A DNA stretch of 64,000 nucleotides from assembly GCA_903951425.1 (NCBI GenBank), contig CAJBBX010000012.1, forward strand, positions 1 through 64,000, read 5' to 3'. This DNA is from an uncultured Chthonomonas sp. Its GTDB lineage: Bacteria; Armatimonadota; Chthonomonadetes; Chthonomonadales; CAJBBX01. The notes under the pieces are model-generated. The model saw only the letters and a list, made by a program, of their open reading frames with translations, had not been told where the DNA came from and searched no databases. Within the stretch, counting starts at the first letter, position 1. The number at the start of each line of letters is the position of its first letter. The translations under genes and the position numbers were made by a program. Of this stretch, positions 54,514-62,946 are shown piece after piece.

Positions 54514-54876
54514 CTAGCCTTGCATGTTGTGCAGGCCCACCCGATTGCCCTCGGTGTCCTGCACGACGGCGATGAAGCCGTGCGGACCGACGCTCGTCAA
54601 GGGCGTGAGGACCGTGCCGCCGGCGGCCTCGACCTTCGTCAGCGCGTCGGCCACGCCGCCGGGCACGTCGAAGTAGACCAGTACGCCCGCGGCGCCTGGC
54701 AGGCTGAATGGGCCGGAGCAGATCTCGCCGCCGATGCCGTCGGTATGCGAGAAGACGGCCTGGCATGGGTCGTCGGGGTTCCGCTCTATGCTGAGGCCGA
54801 CCACGGTCTCATAGAAGGCGACGGCTCGGTTCACGTCGGTGGCGGGAACTTCGAACCAGGTAAGGGTTCTGGACAT
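54514..54876 (-). CDS. VOC-family protein (glyoxalase/bleomycin-resistance fold)
   Basis: A 120-residue VOC protein. WFEVPATDVNRAVAFYETVVG is the typical strand-helix opening, FDVPGGVADALTKVEAAGGT the middle and FIAVVQDTEGNRVGLHNMQG the end with the usual metal-site Glu. VOC proteins include glyoxalases, dioxygenases and binders; at this length it acts as a dimer and its substrate is unknown. ATG 54876 is chosen. It stands alone on the - strand between + strand genes. Confidence 0.9.
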   Translation of the reverse strand: MSRTLTWFEVPATDVNRAVAFYETVVGLSIERNPDDPCQAVFSHTDGIGGEICSGPFSLPGAAGVLVYFDVPGGVADALTKVEAAGGTVLTPLTSVGPHGFIAVVQDTEGNRVGLHNMQG

Positions 54877-54989
54877 ATGCTTGCTCTCCTGATCTCCAGT
54901 GCGGCATGGGCGCCGCACAAGGTGCATTACGGCAGTGCGACGGAGGGTCGTTCGCCGACGCCCGGCGAACCCCGGAGGTCAGCTCCGCC

Positions 54990-55463
54990 ATGACCCAGCA
55001 GTACACGCACGAGGAAGCGGAGCAGATCCTGCAGATCGCGGTTCGACAGGAGCTTGAGCAGCCCGACGGCCTCGGCGCCGGCGGCGTTTCGGAGGAGGCG
55101 CTCATGCGCATGGCCTCCGAACTGGGCCTCTCGCCTGAGGCCGTCGCGGCGGCAGCCGCCCGGTACCGTACCGAGCGCTCCGACGTAGAAGAGCGCCGTC
55201 TGTTCAACAAGCACCGGCGCGGCGAGTGGCTGAGCCACCTGATCTCCTACGTTGCCGCCAACGGATGCATGATGGCGCTCGATCTCTGGCTGGCCCATCG
55301 CCTGACCTGGTCGGTCTGGCCCCTGTTCGGATGGGGAATCGGCATGATGATCCACACCGGCCAGACCTTCGTGCACACTGACGAGACCGAGGCCGAGTTC
55401 GAGAAGTGGCAGGATCGGCGGTTGCGGCGCCTCAAGAAGAGGGCTAGGCAGGATCGCGAGTAG
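54990..55463 (+). CDS. 2TM-domain membrane protein
   Basis: A 157-residue protein. The first ~60 residues are a short helical domain (TQQYTHEEAEQILQIAVRQE, SEEALMRMASELGLSPEAV) of the kind that precedes bacterial 2TM domains. Two membrane helices follow (~83-100, WLSHLISYVAANGCMMAL; ~105-122, WSVWPLFGWGIGMMIHTG). The tail is basic. This matches the 2TM family, often beside transcriptional regulators. Function unknown. ATG 54990 follows CGGAGG. Confidence 0.8.
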   Translation: MTQQYTHEEAEQILQIAVRQELEQPDGLGAGGVSEEALMRMASELGLSPEAVAAAAARYRTERSDVEERRLFNKHRRGEWLSHLISYVAANGCMMALDLWLAHRLTWSVWPLFGWGIGMMIHTGQTFVHTDETEAEFEKWQDRRLRRLKKRARQDRE

Positions 55464-55490
55464 GACCGGCGGCCGGATGGGGAGTGGGCC

Positions 55491-56000
55491 TTGGGAACTG
55501 ACGATCAGGTACCGGACTGCCGCCGCGGCCGCGTCGCGGGAACGCCCGATGACGGGCGGGTTGTGGCCGCCGAACCCATCCGCCGGGGTGAGGTGATCCT
55601 TCGCCTGACCGGAGTGGTCAGGTCGGAAGCGACGCGTCACACGGTACAGATCGGCGACAGACGGCACCTGGACCCCGACGGCGATCCGCTCGAGCCGCAG
55701 CCCTGGCGCTACCTGAACCACAGCTGCCGGCCCAACGCCAGGCTTGCCGGCCTGGACCTCGTCGCCGTCTGCGACATCGCTGCCGGCGAGCAGGTGACGT
55801 TCAACTACAACACGACCGAGGTTGAGACGGCCTCGCCGTTCGCCTGCCGGTGCGGCGCCGCCGACTGCGCCGGGACCATCCTGGGCTTCCGACATCTCAG
55901 CCGACCCGAACAGGAGCGCCTCCGGCCGCTACTGCCGGACCACCTGCTGGAGCTTCTGCCTCGGCGGGGGGCTTCCAGCGCCGACTGCGCGGGCGGCTGA
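55491..56000 (+). CDS. SET-domain protein (putative lysine methyltransferase)
   Basis: A 169-residue protein with SET-domain signatures: RYLNHSCRPNA, then FNYNTTE, and a post-SET cysteine set CRCGAADCAG. SET enzymes move a methyl group from S-adenosylmethionine to lysine on proteins. The start is TTG 55491 behind GGGGAG at ~6 nt; no ATG in frame gives the SET fold. The stop TGA overlaps the ATG of the Pls-like synthetase (TGATG at 55998-56002), so the two are translationally coupled. That pairing hints that it may methylate the synthetase, its lysine-like product or another partner; this is inference only. Confidence 0.85.
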   Translation: MGTDDQVPDCRRGRVAGTPDDGRVVAAEPIRRGEVILRLTGVVRSEATRHTVQIGDRRHLDPDGDPLEPQPWRYLNHSCRPNARLAGLDLVAVCDIAAGEQVTFNYNTTEVETASPFACRCGAADCAGTILGFRHLSRPEQERLRPLLPDHLLELLPRRGASSADCAGG

Positions 56001-59000
56001 TGGCCGCGCATCCGCCTCCCGAGTTCCTGCACGGGTTCCTCGACCGCGCGACGGAAGCGCACCGCGACCGCGTCGCCATCGACGTGCCGCCTGGACCCGA
56101 TCGGCCCGTGCGCGCCACACTGACCTACGGCGAGCTATCCCGACGGTCCGACGCCATTGCCGGCGCCCTCGCGTCTCATGTTGCCGGCGAGGCGGTGGTG
56201 GCCATCCTGCTCCCACGCTCCAACCCGGACCTCTACGCTGCCCAGATCGGAGCCATGAAGGCGGGCGCGGCCTACACCTGCCTCGACGCTGCAAGCCCGG
56301 ACGCCCGGATGGCCGAGGTCCTGGCGGATGCGGCGCCGGTGGCAATAGTGACCGACACCGAAGGGCGCGAACGCCTCCGGGCCGTACCGCACAGCACCGT
56401 GCCGACGCTCGATGCAGCGGAGGCGACCGAGTGCGCCGAGCCGCGCCCTGCGCTGCCCTGGCTGAAGCCCGGGTCGCTTGCCTACATAATCTACACGTCC
56501 GGCACCACCGGCAAGCCCAAGGGCGTCATGCTGGAGCACGCGGGCCCGGCGAACCTGGTGGCCTCCGACCTGCCGGAGTTCGGGCTGGGTCCGGGCGACC
56601 GAGTGGCGCAGGGATCATCGGCCGCCTACGACTCGTCGGTCGAGGAGATCTGGCTCGCGCTGGCAACCGGCGCGACGCTGGTGGTGATGGACGCCGCCGC
56701 CGCCCGGCTGGGGCCGGACCTGACGGCATGGCTCCGCAGCGAGCGCATCACGGTCCTCTGCCCGCCTCCCACCCAGTTGCGCTCCATGGCGTGCGACGAT
56801 CCCGCCGCCGAACTGCCGGACCTGCGCCTGCTCTACGTGGGCGGCGAGGCGCTCCCGGCCGACGTCGCCTCGGCCTGGAGCGGGGGCTGCCGGCTGGTGA
56901 ACGGGTACGGCCCCACCGAGTGCTCCGTGACGGCCGTGCGGGGCGATATCACGCCCGGCGACGCCGTGCACATCGGCCGCCCTGTGCCCGGCCTGTCGGC
57001 CTGGGTGCTGGATGACCAACTGCGGCCGGTCCCTCCCGGCGAGGCCGGCGAGCTCTGCCTCGGCGGCGTGGGCCTTGCCCGAGGCTACCGCAACGACCCG
57101 GACCTCACCGCTCGTCGCTTCCCGATCCACCCCGACTACGGGCGCATCTACCGGACCGGCGACCTGGTGCGGATGGGGGCGGACGGCAACCTGACGTGCC
57201 ACGGCCGCATCGACGCACAGGTCAAGATACGCGGCCACCGCATCGAGCTGGAGGAGGTAGAAGCCGCCCTCACCGCCTGCGCCGGCGTTCGCGAAGCCGC
57301 GTGCCGCGTGCAAGAGGAGGCAGGCGGTGCGGTGCTGGCCGCCTACCTGGTGTCCGCCGACCCCGCCGCGCCGCCCGACTTCGCCGCCGTCCGCGCGGAG
57401 ATCGCCCGGCGCCTGCCCGGCCCCATGGCGCCGTCGCGCATGGCGCTGATCTCGTCCCTGCCCAGGTCCCTCTCCGGCAAGCTCAACCGCGCCGCGTTGC
57501 CCGAGATCGCGCCTCCCGCGGCCCAATGCGCGTCCGGTGACGAGGAAGCCGCGTCGGAGATGGAGGCACGCATCGCCGCCGAGATGGCCGCTTGCCTGGG
57601 CCTTGCCTCCGCGCCGGGACGGCACATGGACTTCTTCCGGGACCTGGGCGGCGACTCGCTCCGCTCCGCGCTACTGGTGTCGGCCCTGCGCCGGCACCCC
57701 TCGACCGCGTCGCTGGCGGTGCGTGATGTCTACGAGGCGCCGACGCCCGCCCGGCTGGCCCTTCGCGCGGCGCAGGCGGCCGCTCCGGAGACGCGCTCCG
57801 CCGCCGCCATGGCCGATGCCGGTGGTTTGCCCCCCGTCTCCGCCGCCCAGGTGCGGCTCGTCACCCTGGCGCAGGGGCTCGTCCTGCTGGCGGGCGTCGC
57901 TGTGGCGACGTGGAGCTCCGTTTGGCTTGCCGCATGGGTGCTACCGGCGCTCTACCGGCACATCGGGCTCGTGCCGCTTGCGGCCGTAGCGCCTCTGCTG
58001 GCGGGACTGGCGGGTGCGGCCTATACGCCGATCTCCGTGCTGGCCGCGGTGGCTGCCAAGCGTCTGCTTATCGGACGGTACCGGCCCATGCGCGCGCCCA
58101 TCTGGAGCGGCTTCTACCTTCGCCACTGGATCGTGATGGAGTTCGCGCAGATGGTCCCGTGGCGCCTGCTGGAGGGGACCGAGGCGCAGGTCTGGGTCCT
58201 GCGCGCGCTCGGCGCCAGGATCGGCCGGCGCGTCCACATCCACCGGGGCGTGGACCTGACCCACGGCGGCTGGGACCTGCTGGAGATCGGCGACGACGCC
58301 ACGCTCAGCCAGGAGTGCTCCCTGCGGCTGGTGGACCTGGATGACGGACGGCTCGTCATCGCACCGATCCGCATCAGCGACGGCGCCACACTGGAAACGC
58401 GTTCCGGGGTCGCCGGCGGCGGCACCGTAGAGGCGGGCGGGGTCCTGGCCGCGCTGTCGCACCTGCCTCCGGGCGGCGTCATCGGCACAGGCGAGAGGTG
58501 GGACGGTGTGCCGGCGCGCCGCGGGGGCATGGCGCTCGACTGTGCGCCGCTCCCCGACGGTGCGTACGAGATCTCTCCCGCCGCCTACGGCGTGCGCCTC
58601 CTGGCGGCCCGCGCACTGCTGATGCTGTTCCTGAGCCTACCGCTGGACGCGCTGGGAGTCGCCCTGGCCATCCTCTCGGGCGGCACGGCCAACGGGCTGG
58701 CGGCGGCGCTGGCCCATCCCGGTTGGCCGCTCGCACTGTGGATTGCCGGCGCGGCTCTGGGCGCTCCCGTCACCGTCGCGCTCCAGGCGCTGGCGTGCCG
58801 CGCCATGGGCCCGGTCCGCGACGGCGCCCTGCCGCGATGGAGTTCCGGCTACATCCGCATCTGGCTGAAGGCCGGGCTGGTGCGGTCCGCCGGGAACTGG
58901 CTGAGCGGGGGCCTCTACTGGCCTGTCTGGCTCCGGGCCGCGGGCATGCGTGTGGGGCCGGGCTGCGAGATCAGCACCATCATCGACGTCGTTCCCGAGC

Positions 59001-59992
59001 TTGTGGAGATCGGGCGCGACACCTTCTTCGCCGACGGCATCTATCTGGCCGCTCCCCGCATCCACCAGGGAGTGGTCGAGGCGAGGATGACCGGGCTGGG
59101 GGCCGACACGTTCCTTGGGAACCACGCAGTGATCCCCTCCGGCGTGGTGCTGCCCGGCAACATCCTCCTGGGCGTCTGCACGGTGGCCGACTCGGTAGCG
59201 GTGACCGAGGGCTCGAACTGGTTCGGCCATCCGCCCTTCCGCCTGCCCCGGCCGCGGCAGACGGAGGTCGACCGGACGCTGACCCACGCTCCGCCCCCGA
59301 TCCGCTACTGGAACCGCGTGGGTTGGGAGCTCCTCCGGTTCGCGTTGCCCGTGGTCTACGCCGGTCTGGCGGCCGCCGCCGGCGCGCTCTGGCTACTCTG
59401 CGAGTCGCGGCTCGGGATCGCCGCCACACTGCTATGGAGCCCCGTAGCGGCGGTCGCCGGCGGCTTCATCCTCTGCCTCCTGGTGCTGGCCCTGAAGTGG
59501 CTCCTCCTCGGCCGCGTCAAGCCGGGGGTCCATCCGCTCTGGTCATGCTGGTGCAGCCGGTGGGACTTCCACTACGTGGCATGGGGGTACCTGGCCCGGC
59601 CGATCCTGGCGAGGCTGGCGGGCACGCTCCTGCTGGTCGGCTATGTGCGGGCCATGGGCGCCCGCGTGGGCGCATCGGCCGTGCTGGGTCCGGGCTTCGC
59701 CCAGGTGGTGGACCCGGACATGCTCACCATCGGCGACGGCGCCACGGTGGAGTGCCTCTTCCAAGCCCACACCTTCGAGGACCGGGTGCTGAAGATCGAC
59801 CACGTCCGGATCGGCAACCGCGCCACGGTGGCCCATGCCTCAGTGATGCTCTACGGCGCCGAGGTGGGCGAGGGCGGATCCGTCACCCCCCACAGCGTGG
59901 TCATGAAGGGCGAGCGGCTGGACCCGGGCCTGGTGTACCAAGGCGTACCCACGAGGCCGGCTCAAGCCGCCATCAGGCCCCGGTCGGGCTGA
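56000..59992 (+). CDS. Pls/PosA-like non-ribosomal peptide synthetase
   Basis: A 1330-residue membrane synthetase with the layout of epsilon-poly-L-lysine synthetase Pls: adenylation, carrier, membrane helices, and three tandem C-terminal domains, with no condensation or thioesterase domain. A-domain marks: YIIYTSGTTGKPKG at 162-175, YGPTE at 303-307, YRTGDLVRMG and SGKLNRAAL. The specificity loop YDSSVEE places Asp211 and Glu215, where basic-residue-activating domains often have an acidic residue. The carrier phosphopantetheine site is Ser553 (GGDSL). Hydrophobic helices alternate with left-handed-beta-helix-like segments at ~730-850, ~975-1080 and ~1215-1320. Likely product: a homopolymer of a basic amino acid. 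ATG 56000 overlaps the SET gene stop. Confidence 0.88.
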   Translation: MAAHPPPEFLHGFLDRATEAHRDRVAIDVPPGPDRPVRATLTYGELSRRSDAIAGALASHVAGEAVVAILLPRSNPDLYAAQIGAMKAGAAYTCLDAASPDARMAEVLADAAPVAIVTDTEGRERLRAVPHSTVPTLDAAEATECAEPRPALPWLKPGSLAYIIYTSGTTGKPKGVMLEHAGPANLVASDLPEFGLGPGDRVAQGSSAAYDSSVEEIWLALATGATLVVMDAAAARLGPDLTAWLRSERITVLCPPPTQLRSMACDDPAAELPDLRLLYVGGEALPADVASAWSGGCRLVNGYGPTECSVTAVRGDITPGDAVHIGRPVPGLSAWVLDDQLRPVPPGEAGELCLGGVGLARGYRNDPDLTARRFPIHPDYGRIYRTGDLVRMGADGNLTCHGRIDAQVKIRGHRIELEEVEAALTACAGVREAACRVQEEAGGAVLAAYLVSADPAAPPDFAAVRAEIARRLPGPMAPSRMALISSLPRSLSGKLNRAALPEIAPPAAQCASGDEEAASEMEARIAAEMAACLGLASAPGRHMDFFRDLGGDSLRSALLVSALRRHPSTASLAVRDVYEAPTPARLALRAAQAAAPETRSAAAMADAGGLPPVSAAQVRLVTLAQGLVLLAGVAVATWSSVWLAAWVLPALYRHIGLVPLAAVAPLLAGLAGAAYTPISVLAAVAAKRLLIGRYRPMRAPIWSGFYLRHWIVMEFAQMVPWRLLEGTEAQVWVLRALGARIGRRVHIHRGVDLTHGGWDLLEIGDDATLSQECSLRLVDLDDGRLVIAPIRISDGATLETRSGVAGGGTVEAGGVLAALSHLPPGGVIGTGERWDGVPARRGGMALDCAPLPDGAYEISPAAYGVRLLAARALLMLFLSLPLDALGVALAILSGGTANGLAAALAHPGWPLALWIAGAALGAPVTVALQALACRAMGPVRDGALPRWSSGYIRIWLKAGLVRSAGNWLSGGLYWPVWLRAAGMRVGPGCEISTIIDVVPELVEIGRDTFFADGIYLAAPRIHQGVVEARMTGLGADTFLGNHAVIPSGVVLPGNILLGVCTVADSVAVTEGSNWFGHPPFRLPRPRQTEVDRTLTHAPPPIRYWNRVGWELLRFALPVVYAGLAAAAGALWLLCESRLGIAATLLWSPVAAVAGGFILCLLVLALKWLLLGRVKPGVHPLWSCWCSRWDFHYVAWGYLARPILARLAGTLLLVGYVRAMGARVGASAVLGPGFAQVVDPDMLTIGDGATVECLFQAHTFEDRVLKIDHVRIGNRATVAHASVMLYGAEVGEGGSVTPHSVVMKGERLDPGLVYQGVPTRPAQAAIRPRSG

Positions 59993-60052
59993 TCCCATGG
60001 GTGGCTGGGGTGGGGTTAATGCCGTTTTGTCGTACTTCATCGATTCTAATAC

Positions 60053-60170
60053 CCTTACGTCAACCCCCATCCCGGCCTTCCCCCTCCGCGGGTTGGCCGC
60101 GCAAGGGGAAGGAGCAAGGCGACCGAACACCCAGCGGATTCGGGGCGCTTCGCGCCCTCCTTACGTCAAC
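60053..60170. repeat. Direct repeat and hairpin in the gap after the synthetase
   Basis: The 249-bp gap (59993-60241) has no gene. CCTTACGTCAAC occurs at 60053-60064 and again at 60159-60170. Between them CCTTCCCC (60076-60083) and GGGGAAGG (60105-60112) can form a hairpin that may end transcription from both sides. The spacing resembles a small mobile or REP-like unit flanked by short repeats. Confidence 0.4.
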
Positions 60171-60241
60171 GTGAACACCAAACGGCGCGCCGCGCGTAGC
60201 GCGGCTTGTAAGTGGTAAAGCAGTAAAGCCGCAAGCCGAAA

Positions 60242-60890
60242 TCACAAAGTCCTGGCGCCACGGAAACCGCAGTAGTTGAGGCAGCAGTCCGGGTAGTCGC
60301 CCTCGCCGCGGGCACACCGGAAGCGGTCCGGGTCGTCGCTGTCCCACGACCCGCCGCGCAGCACACGGAAATCCCCTTGCGTAGGGCCTGTGGGGTCGAG
60401 GTCAGGCGCGGTGATATAGGCGCTCTCCGCATACCAGTCAGCACACCACTCCCAGACAATTCCCGCCATGTCCAGGCAACCGTAAGGGCTCGCGCCGGAT
60501 GGAATGCTCCCGACAGTTGCGGTGGAGGTCGCCGAGGCCGGACTAACGGAACAGACGCATCGGGCGGCGTCCCACGCGTTACCCCAGGGGTACTCTCGAC
60601 CGTAGCCGCTAAGCGTAACCTTGCGCGCAGGCCTTTCATCGGCCCCACCAGTAGTCGAGCCCATGGTGAACTCGCCCGCCGGCCACCCAGACCAGCACAG
60701 CACCGTCCTTGGGGTTCACCGCCGTATCGCCAATACTCGTGCCGGGCGCCGGGCGCCATGCAGTTTTAGCCTGCGTGCCGCCAGGTGGCGCCGGTGGCGG
60801 CGCATCCTTCTGTTCCGGTTGGCGACAGCCGACAAGAGGGTCGGCCAGCAAGAGCGCTCCAATCAACCGCCAAGTACCCCGCAGGTTCAT
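60242..60890 (-). pseudogene. Broken SUMF1/FGE-like lipoprotein gene (frameshift plus internal gap)
   Basis: On the - strand a lipoprotein signal (MNLRGTWRLIGALLLADPLVGC) from ATG 60890 leads into NPKDGAVLVWV, the normal lead-in of SUMF1-domain proteins. The frame then breaks at about 60681-60685: one extra base, apparently a G, shifts PAGEFTMGSTTGG into the next frame. After ARKVTLSGY the sequence jumps to GREYPWGN, so ~80-100 residues of the usual core are missing. The end is intact (RVLRGGSWDSD, then YCGFRGARTL). It may once have matured sulfatases or worked as a FGE-like binding protein. A sequencing error could explain the frameshift but not the missing middle. Confidence 0.75.
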
Positions 60891-61210
60891 GCACCACCCC
60901 CATGACCTGGAATTGCAGACACCGACTGATCCGAACGGGAACTGACTCTGCATTCGCGACCCGCTGGGCAGATTCCTCTACATCCGACTGGTAGTTGCAT
61001 CCCAGTGAGCGCGCCGCCGTAGCTGACGGGCGGCTGGTCCGGTCGCTTGGCTCCCGCCCGGGCGCAGGCATCGACCGGCGACGACTGCGCTCCCCCGAGA
61101 CGATCCTCGAGATGCCGCATCGACGCATCAACGCCTGGCTGCGGCGACGCGAGCGGCAGGTTTGGGACAACCGATGCACGCCGGAACCTTGACTCGCTGG
61201 GCTCGCCAGA
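60891..61210. other. 320-bp stretch without a supported gene
   Basis: I see no gene, hairpin or clear promoter here. Short overlapping frames on both strands have arginine-rich, shadow-like translations. It holds the upstream region of the broken lipoprotein gene and the 3' flank of the NodB-like gene. Confidence 0.5.
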
Positions 61211-62944
61211 TTACGGGCTGACACCTGCCACGCTGCGCCACGCCAGAACACACGCGCCGCGTACCTCCGGCAGCCGCACCACCGCGTGCGGCACTCCGAA
61301 CACCTCACGTGTGCCCACGTCTGACGGCACACCATCCCACTCGAACCGTCCACCCGATGCGCCCGGCACTATGAGCGACACGGACGCTGCGCCGTCCGGA
61401 ACCGTTACGCGGCGGGTCCAGCCGGCCTTTGTGGGCGTGGCCGGGCCGACTTCCACCTTCTGCCGCGTCTCCCAGAACTCGGCATAGCCCTCGAGGCTCA
61501 TGCGGGGGACGGCTAGGCGCTGGGCTTCGGCGAGTACGCGCTCCCAGAGGCCGCGGCTGTAGCCGGCGAACGAGACGGGATGCGTGTTCACACAGAGGAG
61601 GCTGTGGTAGCGCTCGGCGTTGGCCCGCAGCAGACCGATGACCGACTCGACCGCCTCGTCCTCCTGCAGGCCCAGCGAGAACTCGTAGCCGCTGGCCGCC
61701 AGTGTCGTCTCGTCGCTGAACTGGGCCGGGAGCTGCAGGATGGGGATCACTTCGCCGGTGACATCGACGAAGGGCAGAGGCAGCGCGCCGCCCGTCATGT
61801 AGTGCCAGGTGCGGGGTGGGCAGGTGAAGTAGTTGGCGTCCCACATGAAGCCCAGCGCCGCGTTGATCCGCGCGCCGGTCACGTACCCCACCCACGGTAT
61901 GGCGTGGTTGCGGACGCTGGGCCCGGCCTCAACGCCGAAGCGCTCGCGGAACTCGGCGCGATGCCTCGCGATGCTCGGCTCCCACGTTCGCGCCAGGGGC
62001 TCCTCCAGGACCGGGTGGATCGAGAAGGTATGCCCTTCGCCGCGCCAGGCGTCGAAGCGCTCGGGCGTGATGCAGGTCTCCGGCACGAGGTACCAGGTGA
62101 TCCGGGCGTCGTAGCGGCCCAGCGCGTCGTGCAGCGCTTCGAACTGCTCCGGGGTGGACCAATCCTCGTCGCTGCTCAGCAGCAGCACCGTCGGAGCATC
62201 GTCGGGGAAGGGCCAGAGCCACGGCACGCCGCCGTCCTCGGGTCCATCGACGTGCATCGGCGGCGAACAGATCGCATGGCGCAGGAGATGGCACTGGAGG
62301 TCGGCCTGAGGCGTCGCCGCGCATTCGGGCGCGAGGAAGCCCGCGAACATGTCGGCGGGCCGCCAGCCGGGCGCCACATGGTTGCCGTGGAGGCCGGACC
62401 GGCGCGGGTCGCCTTGCCGGGTCCATGCGATACTGCGGGGCAGATCGTACAGAAAGAACCAGGCCTCGCCGAGGCCCAACGGTAGCCGCACGATCGCCGG
62501 CTCGCCGGTGGGTGTGTGCGACGCGTCGCCGGTACAGACCTGGGCAACGACCCGTCCGTTGGCCGGTATGACCATGTGCCGGAGGGCCGCGTGGAACTGC
62601 ATGGGTTCCGGCGGCAGCCCCGGCCAGGTCATGCGCAGGAAGCCCTCCACACTGGTGCGGTAGGTGGGCGCGAAGCCGAACTCCTCGGCTCCGTGCGGAT
62701 GCGGCGCCAGGAAGACCAGCCGCCCGCCCGCCTCGGCATGGCGGTGCAGCAGGTCCGCCTCGGGCCGGGTGAGGGGCAGGTCGGACGCCAGGACAACCAC
62801 ACCGGGCAGGAGGGCGGGCAACCCGTCGCCGAGGCCGCGCACCGTAACGGCCACGCCCTCCATGCGGAGCAGTTCGGAGGTGTAGAGGCCGAAGTCCTCG
62901 CGGCCGTCGCTTGCCACGATCAGTGTGACATCGGCGCCGCCCAC
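61211..62944 (-). CDS. GATase-like/NodB-like protein, unknown function
   Basis: A 577-residue protein. The first ~200 residues resemble a class-I glutamine-amidotransferase-like or ThuA-type fold (TLIVASDGREDFGLYTSELL, GVVVLASDLPLTRPEADLL). Residues ~235-480 resemble a polysaccharide-deacetylase barrel: LLLSSDEDWSTPEQFEALHD in place of the usual TFDDG metal motif, then GHTFSIHP. A C-terminal beta-sandwich follows (~500-577). No signal peptide. The GTG start at 62944 lies 2 nt after the dehydrogenase stop, with GGAG 8 nt before it, so translation is coupled. A role in processing a sugar made or used by that dehydrogenase is inferred. Confidence 0.65.
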   Translation of the reverse strand: MGGADVTLIVASDGREDFGLYTSELLRMEGVAVTVRGLGDGLPALLPGVVVLASDLPLTRPEADLLHRHAEAGGRLVFLAPHPHGAEEFGFAPTYRTSVEGFLRMTWPGLPPEPMQFHAALRHMVIPANGRVVAQVCTGDASHTPTGEPAIVRLPLGLGEAWFFLYDLPRSIAWTRQGDPRRSGLHGNHVAPGWRPADMFAGFLAPECAATPQADLQCHLLRHAICSPPMHVDGPEDGGVPWLWPFPDDAPTVLLLSSDEDWSTPEQFEALHDALGRYDARITWYLVPETCITPERFDAWRGEGHTFSIHPVLEEPLARTWEPSIARHRAEFRERFGVEAGPSVRNHAIPWVGYVTGARINAALGFMWDANYFTCPPRTWHYMTGGALPLPFVDVTGEVIPILQLPAQFSDETTLAASGYEFSLGLQEDEAVESVIGLLRANAERYHSLLCVNTHPVSFAGYSRGLWERVLAEAQRLAVPRMSLEGYAEFWETRQKVEVGPATPTKAGWTRRVTVPDGAASVSLIVPGASGGRFEWDGVPSDVGTREVFGVPHAVVRLPEVRGACVLAWRSVAGVSP

Positions 62945-62946
62945 GG

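Noticed and set aside
58498-60174. A 558-codon frame overlapping the end of the Pls-like synthetase in another phase
   Set aside because: Arginine/proline-rich; the synthetase frame carries the beta-helix motifs to its stop.
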